Shown: positions 7,115 through 13,714 of the stretch, piece after piece
Layout: every line of letters starts with the position of its first letter
How positions within the stretch are numbered: position 1 is the first letter of the stretch
DNA from: Ignavibacteria bacterium
Lineage (GTDB): Bacteria; Bacteroidota; Ignavibacteria; Kapaibacteriales; UBA4661
NCBI GenBank assembly: GCA_013298375.1
Contig: JAAFHM010000047.1
Location: 1-16,016 of the forward strand
Length of the DNA stretch: 16,016 nucleotides
Reading direction: 5' to 3'
The notes under the pieces: model-generated
What the model was told of the DNA's origin: nothing
Database searches by the model: none
What the model saw: only the letters and a program-made list of their open reading frames with translations
Made by a program: the position numbers and the translations under genes

Positions 7115-8887
7115 TCACTTCTTTGCCGCGATTGCTACACCGACTTCAGTGAGTTGTTTATCCGAGACCTCCGACGGACAGTTGTCCATCAGCGAAAGCC
7201 CGCTTGCGGTCTTGGGGAATGCAATAACGTCCCGGATATTCGTCGTTCCGGCAAGCAGCATCGTCAGGCGGTCAACGCCAAGTGCAATGCCACCATGCGG
7301 CGGAGCGCCGTATTTGAGAGCATCCAGCAAAAAGCCGAATTTTGCTTGCGCTTCCTCGCGGTCTATACCCAGAAGCTCGAACATACGCTGTTGGACGGGG
7401 TTTTGGTGAATACGAATGCTTCCACCACCAGCTTCGTAGCCGTTGATGACAAGATCGTGTGCCACAGCCCTTGCGGCTTCCGGCTTGGTGTCCAAAAGTG
7501 GAATATCTTCGTGCATCGGCGACGTAAAAGGGTGATGCCGTGCGATGTAGCGATTATCTTCTTCCGAATACTCCAGAAGTGGAAAATCCAGTACCCAGTG
7601 GAAGGAGTAAATATTTTTTACAGCATCCAAAATTCCTTGACGACGGGCAACTTCGGTGCGCAAAGCGCCCAAAATCGTGTAGGTACGCTCGAAATCTCCA
7701 ACGCCAAAAAGCAGCAAATCGCCCTCCACCGCACCCGATGTTTCCTTGATGGCTGCAATTTCTGCTTCACTAAAAAACTTTGCGATAGGCGAATTTACGC
7801 CCTCTGCGGTGAACTTCATCCACGCCAAGCCTTTTGCGCCATACTTTTTCGCAAACTCGGTCAATTCATCCAGCGTTTTGCGGGAATATTCGGCACACCC
7901 TTCCGCCCGAAGACAAGCAACGATGCCGCCTGTCTTGATTGCGTCGGTGAAAACGCCAAAGCCGCCATTACTGACAATCTCGGTCACGGTGGCAATGTGC
8001 ATACCGAAGCGTAAATCGGGTTTATCGCTGCCGTAGCGCGTCAAAGCCTCATGGAAGCTCATTCGGCGGAATGGTGTGGGAACATCAATATTCACAATTT
8101 CTTTCCAAAGCCGCGCAATCAAGCCTTCGATAAGGGCAATGACATCGTTTTGGTCAACAAAGGACATTTCCACGTCAATCTGCGTAAATTCCGGTTGGCG
8201 GTCGGCGCGTAAATCCTCGTCGCGAAAGCATTTTACGATTTGGACATAACGGTCAAAACCCGAAACCATGAGCAATTGCTTAAATAGCTGTGGCGATTGC
8301 GGAAGCGCATAAAACTTACCTTTATGCTGACGACTGGGAACAAGGAAATCTCGCGCTCCTTCGGGTGTGGATTTGGTCAGTGTTGGTGTTTCCACTTCAA
8401 GAAAATGATGTTCGGCAAAGTATTCGTGTGTGATGCGATACAAATGGTTGCGCACGATAAAATTGCGTTGCAAATCAGCACGACGCAAATCCAAGTAGCG
8501 ATAGGTCAATCGCAAGTCTTCGCCAGCTTCTGAGCCTTCGACAATCTCGAAAGGCGGCAATTCTGCGCGGTTGATGATTTGAATATCACTTGCCAAAATC
8601 TCAATATCGCCCGTCGGCATATTCGGGTTGACGCTTTCGCGTTGGCGCACGGTGCCTTTGACGGCAAGCACGTACTCAGCGCCCAGTTCCCGCGCCGTTG
8701 CCGTCACGCGCTCGTCTGATTCGGGTATGACGACGACTTGCGTCAGACCATAACGGTCGCGTACGTCCATAAAAAGTAAACCGCCCAGATCGCGCACTCG
8801 CGCCACCCAACCGTTCAACACTACTTCCTGCCCGATATGCGCCGGGCGCAGCGAACCGCAATCAACGGTGCGTTTCCAAAAACTCAT
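7115..8887 (-). CDS. aspS: Aspartyl-tRNA synthetase, bacterial type
   Basis: 590 residues, full length for bacterial AspRS; it charges tRNA-Asp with aspartate in the cytoplasm. An N-terminal OB-fold anticodon-binding domain (about 1-105) is followed by the class II catalytic core, with motif 2 'CFRDEDLRADRQPEFTQ' (220-236) and motif 3 'GIALGVDRL' (533-541). The bacterial GAD insertion domain lies at about 285-415. In the anticodon-binding loop the sequence is RDLGGL, with Leu where non-discriminating enzymes often have His. That leans towards a discriminating enzyme but does not prove it. ATG 8887 is preceded by GAAGG at a suitable distance. It is divergent from the Crp/Fnr gene, and no operon partner is apparent. 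Confidence 0.97.
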   Translation of the reverse strand: MSFWKRTVDCGSLRPAHIGQEVVLNGWVARVRDLGGLLFMDVRDRYGLTQVVVIPESDERVTATARELGAEYVLAVKGTVRQRESVNPNMPTGDIEILASDIQIINRAELPPFEIVEGSEAGEDLRLTYRYLDLRRADLQRNFIVRNHLYRITHEYFAEHHFLEVETPTLTKSTPEGARDFLVPSRQHKGKFYALPQSPQLFKQLLMVSGFDRYVQIVKCFRDEDLRADRQPEFTQIDVEMSFVDQNDVIALIEGLIARLWKEIVNIDVPTPFRRMSFHEALTRYGSDKPDLRFGMHIATVTEIVSNGGFGVFTDAIKTGGIVACLRAEGCAEYSRKTLDELTEFAKKYGAKGLAWMKFTAEGVNSPIAKFFSEAEIAAIKETSGAVEGDLLLFGVGDFERTYTILGALRTEVARRQGILDAVKNIYSFHWVLDFPLLEYSEEDNRYIARHHPFTSPMHEDIPLLDTKPEAARAVAHDLVINGYEAGGGSIRIHQNPVQQRMFELLGIDREEAQAKFGFLLDALKYGAPPHGGIALGVDRLTMLLAGTTNIRDVIAFPKTASGLSLMDNCPSEVSDKQLTEVGVAIAAKK

Positions 8888-9219
8888 GGTAAAACCTTCG
8901 GTTGTGAAAGGAAAATCAACTTGTCGTTTTTATGCAAGACTACGAATGTACGGAAAAAAGCAAAAAAAACGTGGCTTTCTTGTCGAAATTGGTGAAATAT
9001 ACTGCAAAAGGATAGGAATTGCCTAATTCTAGGAAGGATGGTAGCTTGCGGCACTGCTTCGGAATATCATGTATTGCTCTGCACGACTCTATGACAAACA
9101 AAACAGGTGCTAAAATTTTCGTATATTTCCGCTGTTCGTAATCATCATGAATTTACCCCCAAGCCTCTATCTCGTCTGCACTGGGCTTTTCCCGCAATCT
9201 CCCCAATACACTGACCCTC
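8888..9219. other. Divergent intergenic region between aspS and the Crp/Fnr gene, no gene seen
   Basis: This 332-bp stretch must hold the promoters of both flanking genes. I see poly-A/T tracts near 8955-8970, a small palindrome CCTA-ATTC-TAGG at 9022-9033, and TATATTTC at 9122-9129 as a possible -10/-7-like element for the rightward gene. None is strong enough to call. A short frame beginning ATG at 9148 overlaps the regulator gene out of frame and has no support. Confidence 0.5.
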
Positions 9220-9798
9220 ATGCACCCCGTTTTACGACAATATCTCACGCATTTTTCGGCTCTCAACGAGGAAGAAATTCGTGAAATAGCAGAGAACATC
9301 CCTATTCAGGATTTCAAAAAAGGGGCGATTTTGCTTAAGGAAGGTGAGATTGCTGATAAATGTTACTTCGTCTTAAAGGGCTGTGTGCGGCAGTATCATT
9401 GTGTTGATGACGAAGAAAAGACTACTGCTTTTTTCACCGAGAAGCAAGCAGTGGTCTCGTTTGCGAGTTATTCTCAGCGAATGCCCAGCAAGCACTATTG
9501 GTCATGCGTTGAGGACTCCACACTGATTATTGGCTCACTCGACCATGAGCAGGAAATGTACCGCAAATTCCCCAAACTTGCCGCCATTACTCGTGCTTTG
9601 GTGGAGCAGGATTTTGGAAAAACGCAGGAAGACTTTGCTACATTTATCACTTCTTCCCCCGAAGAACGTTATTTGAACCTTCTGGAAAGCCGCCCCGAAC
9701 TTCTCCACCGTGCGCCGCAACATCAGATTGCAAGCTATCTTGGCGTTACCCCCGAATCACTCAGTAGAATTAGAAAACGGCTTATCGTCAAGAAATAG
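9220..9798 (+). CDS. Crp/Fnr-family transcriptional regulator
   Basis: 192 residues. The N-terminal part (about 10-120) is a cyclic-nucleotide-binding-like beta-roll, with 'FKKGAILLKEGEIADKCYFVLKG'-type spacing at 32-54. The C-terminal part has a Crp-type helix-turn-helix, 'HQIASYLGVTPESLSRIRKR' (168-187), the recognition pattern common in Bacteroidota regulators. The phosphate-binding cassette that marks true cAMP binders (GE...R-S/T-A) is absent, and there is no Fnr-like cysteine cluster, so the ligand is unknown. The start lacks a clear Shine-Dalgarno sequence. It converges on the DUF4386 gene with only 22 bp between stop codons. Confidence 0.9.
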   Translation: MHPVLRQYLTHFSALNEEEIREIAENIPIQDFKKGAILLKEGEIADKCYFVLKGCVRQYHCVDDEEKTTAFFTEKQAVVSFASYSQRMPSKHYWSCVEDSTLIIGSLDHEQEMYRKFPKLAAITRALVEQDFGKTQEDFATFITSSPEERYLNLLESRPELLHRAPQHQIASYLGVTPESLSRIRKRLIVKK

Positions 9799-9820
9799 CC
9801 AACCTTCGTACAGCACAGGC

Positions 9821-10555
9821 TTACCCCGCATTGCCACTTGTTTTTCCGCCTTTTGCCCAGAGCCACACAGCAAATGCCAATTCTCCAATAGCCATTGGTA
9901 CGCTGGTTATCATTTCTACCGTTGGTTTGTAGGTATCGTAGTTTGGAAGCAGCACATTGGCTGCGCTCGTTAGAATCTGGAACACCGCCGCCACAAGCAA
10001 GAGTACGCCAAGAAATTGCGGAATAACGCCCTGAGAGCGCATAACGGCGTACCCCAGCACAAGCAAATGAACGCCAAAAACCACCAATCCCAACGACCAC
10101 ATTCCACTAAAAGCATTCAAGAAAAGCAGTATCTGTGCGTTTCGAGTGCTTGCATCAAGCACATTGAGATAATCCGCGCCACTCAACAGCGCCAACACAA
10201 CAACAAAATTCAGCAGCGCTATTCCAAGAAGCGCCGCATAAACCAGACGCAGCCATGCTACAAGCCGCGAAAGGCTTTTATTGATGGGGTTGAGGAAAAT
10301 ATACAGCGCCCAAGCCACGACGATATCCAACAAAAGAATCATTAACCAGCCCAGAACACCCGCACGGAAGAGCGTTTCAGAGTTTTTGATGTTTTGTGCA
10401 GTAACGCTGGCATTGCCCGAAACAACAAGGCTCGTAAAGACGAAACCGTAAGCAAAACCTGCAACAAGTGCCATGAGAATAAGAGCTATGCCCGCTATCA
10501 TCGCCGCTTGGCGTTGGGTTATACTCTCGTGAAATGAAGATACGTTGGTGGTCAT
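9821..10555 (-). CDS. DUF4386-family membrane protein
   Basis: 244 residues with about six hydrophobic segments. It starts with a short polar tail and 'ITQRQAAMIAGIALILMALV', the pattern that opens DUF4386 proteins. Later 'NAFSGMWSLGLVVFGVHLLV', 'GVIPQFLGVLLLVAAV' and 'YDTYKPTVEMITSVPMAIGE' match the family layout. The biochemical role of DUF4386 is not established. The gene starts at ATG 10555 with no clear ribosome-binding site and ends 22 bp from the Crp/Fnr gene, which points the other way. Control by that regulator is a guess based on proximity and on the inverted repeat just upstream. Confidence 0.82.
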   Translation of the reverse strand: MTTNVSSFHESITQRQAAMIAGIALILMALVAGFAYGFVFTSLVVSGNASVTAQNIKNSETLFRAGVLGWLMILLLDIVVAWALYIFLNPINKSLSRLVAWLRLVYAALLGIALLNFVVVLALLSGADYLNVLDASTRNAQILLFLNAFSGMWSLGLVVFGVHLLVLGYAVMRSQGVIPQFLGVLLLVAAVFQILTSAANVLLPNYDTYKPTVEMITSVPMAIGELAFAVWLWAKGGKTSGNAG

Positions 10556-10574
10556 ATATTAGGGGCGATAAGAA

Positions 10575-10602
10575 ATTGCATGGAATGAATTACTCATGCA
10601 AT
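10575..10602. promoter_or_regulatory. Inverted repeat upstream of the DUF4386 gene, candidate operator
   Basis: ATTGCATG (10575-10582) and CATGCAAT (10595-10602) are perfect 8-bp inverted arms separated by 12 bp. They start 20 bp upstream of the DUF4386 ATG, where a promoter is expected, and TTGCAT within an arm could act as a -35 element. There is no T-run to suggest a terminator. A dimeric regulator site is the simplest reading; which protein binds is unknown. The rest of 10556-10743 holds no gene I can support. Confidence 0.35.
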
Positions 10603-10743
10603 ATAGATTTTTCCCAGCATTCTATTCATTGACGAAAGATAAGAAATGGAGCGGTGCGGGAGAAAAACTTCGGTGCGTAAGGTAGCAAATCCAAGAGATG
10701 AGAATGATGGAACTCAGGCAGGCTGTGTGGTGGTGTTGGATAG

Positions 10744-11271
10744 TTATAACAGTGCCGAAAGCAGCGACAATCCTTCTTCCCAATCGCCCAGCCCCGAAGC
10801 CGAATTTATATGCCCCTTTGCGCCGATATTGACAAAACGGCTTCCCCACGCTTCTGCATATCTTTGAGCTTGCTCTAGCGAAATATACTCATCATTCTCC
10901 GAAGCAACTACCATGCTCGGAAAGGGCAATCGCGCAAGCGGCACGGGCGCAAATCCCGTTGGACCTGCCGGGTACGCCGCGCCAAGCGGGTCGGAAGGTG
11001 CTACCAACAATGCAGATTTGATGCGGTGCTTGGTGGTTTGTGCTAAATGCGCCACCGCCGCACACGAGGAACTATGCGCTATGAGAACGGCAGTGCCGTC
11101 CGGGATTGTCGCCAATGTCTCGTCTATGCGGCGCACCCAATCGGCACACGCAGGCGTATCCCAATCATTTTGCAGAATACGCTGCCATGAGGGATAAAGC
11201 GCTTCCCAGCGTGTTTGCCAGTGCTGCTCGCCGGAATTACCAAGACCCGGGAGAATGAAAATGTTGTTCAT
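10744..11271 (-). CDS. RBBP9/YdeN-family small serine hydrolase
   Basis: 175 residues, the normal length for this single-domain alpha/beta hydrolase family. The opening 'MNNIFILPGLGNSGEQHWQT' is typical. The nucleophile is in 'LIAHSSSCAAVAHLA' (Ser67; the elbow is AHSSS instead of the classic GHSxG, as is common in this family). The acid is in 'VASENDEYI' (Asp127) and the base in 'GAKGHINSASGLGDWEEG' (His154). The substrate is unknown; relatives are esterases or aminopeptidase-like enzymes. It starts at ATG 11271 without a Shine-Dalgarno sequence, 15 bp after the stop codon of the LytTR remnant. It may once have been the last gene of that operon. Confidence 0.9.
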   Translation of the reverse strand: MNNIFILPGLGNSGEQHWQTRWEALYPSWQRILQNDWDTPACADWVRRIDETLATIPDGTAVLIAHSSSCAAVAHLAQTTKHRIKSALLVAPSDPLGAAYPAGPTGFAPVPLARLPFPSMVVASENDEYISLEQAQRYAEAWGSRFVNIGAKGHINSASGLGDWEEGLSLLSALL

Positions 11272-11285
11272 AAAATGGGAGGAGT

Positions 11286-11369
11286 TTATTGAATTTGTAA
11301 GAAAAAGTGCTGTTTATACGTCTCCGAAATAGGAATTACCACGTTTCCAATGCTTCTCAGTGTTATGCG
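11286..11369 (-). pseudogene. 3'-terminal remnant of a LytTR-type response regulator gene
   Basis: Read leftward, this short frame translates to RITLRSIGNVVIPISETY, then KQHFFLQIQ and a TAA stop at 11286-11288. The intact LytTR regulator at 14214-14933 ends RITLKNARSVVIPISETY, then KEAFFERIS and a stop. The two share frame, length and most residues, so this is the last 27 codons of a second LytTR gene whose front part is gone. A 26-bp block within it (11314-11339) is identical in DNA to the intact gene, while the flanks differ mainly in wobble positions and a few residues. Its upstream end overlaps the last 7 bp of the PIN gene, whose stop codon lies in remnant sequence. Confidence 0.8.
11314..11339. 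repeat. Left copy of a perfect 26-bp direct repeat bounding the accessory island
   Basis: This block starts TTATACGTCTCCGAAATAGG and ends with AATTAC. It recurs in the same orientation at 14242-14267, about 2.9 kb away. Both copies code, on the minus strand, for the conserved VIPISETY part of a LytTR domain. Weaker similarity continues on both sides. Confidence 0.9.
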
Positions 11370-11863
11370 GCTTCCCACAACTCCAACCTTCGCAAACATT
11401 CCGCACGAGGCAAACGCCGACCGCTTTGCATCAAATGGCGTAGCTTTTTTGCGGCTTCTGTGGCAGTAAGTCTTTGCGTAACGAGAAGTTCATCGAAAAT
11501 CCAGAGCATACCATGAACGCGAATGCCTTCATTTTCTGCAACGCGCCGTAGTGCTTGGTCTCCCGTTAGAAGAATCGCACCAAGTCGCTTGGCGCAGACG
11601 CAGATAGAACAGTCCGCAAACGAAAGCGCACCATGTTTACCGAAAAGTGCTGCAATTCGCTCTATTTCTTGGCTATCCTCTTCTTCCACGCGCAGATTTC
11701 CCTTTGCGATATGCTCATGGAGCATTTTGCGTTGATGTGCATAGAGTTCTTCGAGAATAAAAGGCGTGGTCTGCATTCGATAAGGTAGGAGCAGAGCGGC
11801 TTGGAGTATATCAATAGTGATAAGGTCAATCAAAATACTGGCATCGTGGAGGGCAACGGTCAT
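11363..11863 (-). CDS. PIN-domain protein, probable ribonuclease toxin of a two-gene module
   Basis: 166 residues forming a single PIN domain with a helical C-terminal extension. The expected metal-binding acids are present: Asp7 in 'LHDASILIDL', Glu38/Glu39 in 'FILEELYAH', Asp84 in 'LSFADCSIC' and Asp102 in 'LTGDQALRR'. PIN proteins of this kind (VapC-like) are Mg-dependent ribonucleases. It begins 27 bp after the XRE/ImmA gene on the same strand, so the two are probably co-transcribed as regulator/antitoxin then toxin. The frame ends 'LELWEAA' with a stop codon formed in the LytTR remnant, so the last two or three residues may not be native. I see no target specificity. Confidence 0.85.
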   Translation of the reverse strand: MTVALHDASILIDLITIDILQAALLLPYRMQTTPFILEELYAHQRKMLHEHIAKGNLRVEEEDSQEIERIAALFGKHGALSFADCSICVCAKRLGAILLTGDQALRRVAENEGIRVHGMLWIFDELLVTQRLTATEAAKKLRHLMQSGRRLPRAECLRRLELWEAA

Positions 11864-11890
11864 AGTGGCATCGTTGGGGATGAATTGGTG

Positions 11891-12955
11891 TTATTTCCAC
11901 CGCATTTCATCGGTAAATTCCGCCACTGGTTGATTTGCCAAACTTGCTGCTTTGCTTTCCGAAATAATCCCTTCCGCCGCCGCCCTGAAAAGAAGTTGCT
12001 TGAATCGTGTTGGCGTTTCCATGCCTTGATACACGTCGCCGCCCGGATCTATGCGCTTGCCGCCCACTTGTGCATTGACAAAATCCCAAAATGCCCTATG
12101 CGAACCCGCGCCAATAATACCAAGTTTGAACAACCGCATTTCGATTGCCTGCACGGAAATACCGTAATATTTTTTCAAATGCACAAGTTCGCCAAGTGTG
12201 ATGCGGGAACGCTTCTCACCAAGTTCTCGCGTCAAAACCCGCTTAGGAAGAAGCACCGCAGCCGCAAAGTCGTGGCAAGCCCTCTCCTCATCGCGCTCGG
12301 ACATTGTTTCGGGGAATGTGAGTAACAAATGCGCTGCTTCGTGTAGTGCGGTTAAGCGCTTGCGGACAATATCGGCATTGGTATTCAGCACAATAACGGG
12401 CTGCCCGCCGGGTTCGGAACGCCCCGACATCCCGACAAACTCTTTGACTGTCGTGTAGTCATAGACGTAGAATGATTGCTCTTCAAGGAGTTCCACGACG
12501 CTGCGAATGGGATGGTCACCTAAGCTCAGTTGTTCGCGGAAATCCTCTGCCGCCCGCTCAATATCGTCATTGTTGGCAATATGAGGACTCGTCAAAACCA
12601 GTGTGCCGCCGTGCGTATTTGCCTCAATGCCCATGAGCGCTTCCAACTCGTGGTACCGCTCCAAAAAGCCCCGTGTCTGCTCTTGAATCTGCTTGATTTC
12701 CTTTTGGGAAAGTCCCTCTTCCTTGCGGAACTTCATGTCCTGAAGGCTCACCGTCTGAGGGCGGAAGAAATAATCGGGCTTCACGTTGAGTGCGCGGGCG
12801 AGTGCGATGAGGGTGGCGCTGGTGGGTGATACTTTGCCTTGCTCATAGTAACTAAGCGTCTGCTTGCTGACATTTATTTGTTCAGCAAGTTCTTGCAAAG
12901 TTAGTCCTGCTATTTTACGAGCAGAACGCAAGCGAGTATTGAAATGTTGAACCAT
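11891..12955 (-). CDS. XRE helix-turn-helix regulator fused to ImmA/IrrE metallopeptidase
   Basis: 354 residues. The N-terminal XRE domain (about 6-62) has 'GLTLQELAEQINVSKQTLSY'. After a linker comes a COG2856/DUF955 metallopeptidase domain with the zinc motif HEAAH (205-209) and a downstream acidic ligand in 'ERDEERACHDFAAAVLLP' (near Glu224). Such proteins, for example ImmA and IrrE/DdrO-cleaving enzymes, cut partner repressors; fused forms are often paired with toxin genes. Here it is followed by a PIN gene and faces a divergent AT-rich gene set across an 87-bp spacer. It could repress its own operon, the divergent genes, or both. No Shine-Dalgarno sequence precedes ATG 12955. Confidence 0.93.
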   Translation of the reverse strand: MVQHFNTRLRSARKIAGLTLQELAEQINVSKQTLSYYEQGKVSPTSATLIALARALNVKPDYFFRPQTVSLQDMKFRKEEGLSQKEIKQIQEQTRGFLERYHELEALMGIEANTHGGTLVLTSPHIANNDDIERAAEDFREQLSLGDHPIRSVVELLEEQSFYVYDYTTVKEFVGMSGRSEPGGQPVIVLNTNADIVRKRLTALHEAAHLLLTFPETMSERDEERACHDFAAAVLLPKRVLTRELGEKRSRITLGELVHLKKYYGISVQAIEMRLFKLGIIGAGSHRAFWDFVNAQVGGKRIDPGGDVYQGMETPTRFKQLLFRAAAEGIISESKAASLANQPVAEFTDEMRWK

Positions 12956-12977
12956 AAAGCGAAATTACAATAAATAT

Positions 12978-13005
12978 TTGACTTTTTCTATATTTTTTGT
13001 ATTTT
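12978..13005 (+). promoter_or_regulatory. Candidate promoter of the rightward island genes
   Basis: TTGACT at 12978-12983 is followed after 16 bp by TATTTT at 13000-13005, a fair sigma70-type match. It lies in the 87-bp spacer between the divergent XRE/ImmA gene and the 88-aa gene. Transcription would start near 13012, leaving a leader of about 30 nt that contains the Shine-Dalgarno sequence AAAGGA. Confidence 0.45.
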
Positions 13006-13044
13006 GTCCAATAAAGCCTAAAATTATTTTTGAAAGGACAAAAT
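13001..13044. promoter_or_regulatory. Inverted repeat spanning the -10 box and the start codon, candidate operator
   Basis: ATTTTGTCC (13001-13009) and GGACAAAAT (13036-13044) are perfect 9-bp inverted arms separated by 26 bp. The left arm overlaps the putative -10 box and the right arm overlaps the Shine-Dalgarno sequence and the ATG of the 88-aa gene. The XRE protein encoded next door is the obvious candidate binder. If transcription begins upstream of 13001, the arms could instead fold in RNA and hide the start. Confidence 0.4.
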
Positions 13045-13309
13045 GTCAAAATCAACAGTACAAATCAAGCTGCCATCAAGCATCGGCGGCTTAAATATCC
13101 CAGCGAGTGCAGCAAATACTCCTCAGATTCGGGCTTTAATGCAGAAAGCGGCAGAGGGTATTGATAAGGAGTTTTTGCAAAATTCGACGGAAAGACCGAT
13201 AGTTATAGGCTCGATGAATAATCAAGCTGCTTTGAAAATTGAGGTTCGTAACGCTAGCCCAATACTCAAACAGCAGATGGAAGCAAAATTAAATTTGCAG
13301 CAAAAATAA
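13043..13309 (+). CDS. Unrecognised 88-residue protein upstream of the HNH nuclease
   Basis: I do not recognise a family. The protein is soluble-looking, with no membrane segment or signal peptide. Its first third is polar and Ser/Ala/Ile-rich ('LPSSIGGLNIPASAANTPQI'), a helical stretch follows ('RALMQKAAEGIDKEFLQNST'), and the C-terminus is Lys/Gln-rich ('LKQQMEAKLNLQQK'). It has a good start: ATG 13043 with AAAGGA a few bases upstream and a candidate promoter. The HNH gene begins 14 bp after its stop with its own ribosome-binding site, so the two are almost certainly co-transcribed. Small size and position suggest a partner, regulator or immunity protein for the nuclease, but that is inference. 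The DNA is AT-richer than the flanking chromosome. Confidence 0.72.
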   Translation: MSKSTVQIKLPSSIGGLNIPASAANTPQIRALMQKAAEGIDKEFLQNSTERPIVIGSMNNQAALKIEVRNASPILKQQMEAKLNLQQK

Positions 13310-13323
13310 CAGAGAGGTAAAAA

Positions 13324-13584
13324 ATGGCAACACAAAAAGATCGCCAAAAAGATCATGCTTGGGATAACGCACAAACAATACGTGGAAAAAATCCAGACCT
13401 TTATCGTAAGGATGTAGAGGGGAATACTCTCTACAAGCATTCATACGGAAAAAACACGGAAATGGGCTGGCATATTGACCATAAAAAACCTTTAGCAAAA
13501 GGTGGTAGCGAACATCTGCGAAATATCCAAGCATTGCAATCTACGGCAAATATCCGAAAGAGCGATAAATATCCACACAAGTAA
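13324..13584 (+). CDS. Small stand-alone HNH endonuclease
   Basis: 86 residues consisting almost only of an HNH (beta-beta-alpha metal) nuclease domain. 'IRGKNPDLYRKDVEGNTLYK' is followed by the active-site region 'WHIDHKKPLAKGGSEHLRN', then 'IQALQSTANIRKSDKYP'. The first His of the family is in IDH, the central Asn in RNIQ, and the third position is Asn (ANIRKS), giving an H-N-N form. Similar modules occur alone and as the C-terminal nuclease of polymorphic toxins and bacteriocins. No secretion or delivery domain is present. The ribosome-binding site GAGAGG precedes ATG 13324. It follows the 88-aa gene by 14 bp and is followed by a probable terminator. Confidence 0.87.
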   Translation: MATQKDRQKDHAWDNAQTIRGKNPDLYRKDVEGNTLYKHSYGKNTEMGWHIDHKKPLAKGGSEHLRNIQALQSTANIRKSDKYPHK

Positions 13585-13600
13585 GAGTCATTGCCAGCAT

Positions 13601-13648
13601 GAAGAGGTAGAGTGTAAAATAACTTTAGGCTTCTTACTCTACCTTTTC
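13601..13648 (+). terminator. Probable intrinsic terminator after the HNH gene
   Basis: GAAGAGGTAGAGT (13601-13613) pairs with ACTCTACCTTTTC (13636-13648): a 13-bp stem with one G-U pair around a 22-nt loop. It starts 16 bp after the HNH stop codon. The T-tract lies within and just after the right arm and is short, so termination may be incomplete. Confidence 0.5.
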
Positions 13649-13714
13649 AATATTTCTGGCATTTGTCTTTGAACTCATAAATTCAAAAATATCAACAATT
13701 AAGAGGTTATTATC

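Noticed and set aside
9148..9250. A short leader-peptide frame starting ATG at 9148 before the Crp/Fnr gene.
   Set aside because: It runs out of frame into the regulator gene, has no ribosome-binding site, and shows no conserved feature.
11801..12325. A 174-codon open frame on the plus strand over the PIN and XRE/ImmA genes.
   Set aside because: It is antisense to two genes with clear conserved motifs, and its composition is not protein-like.
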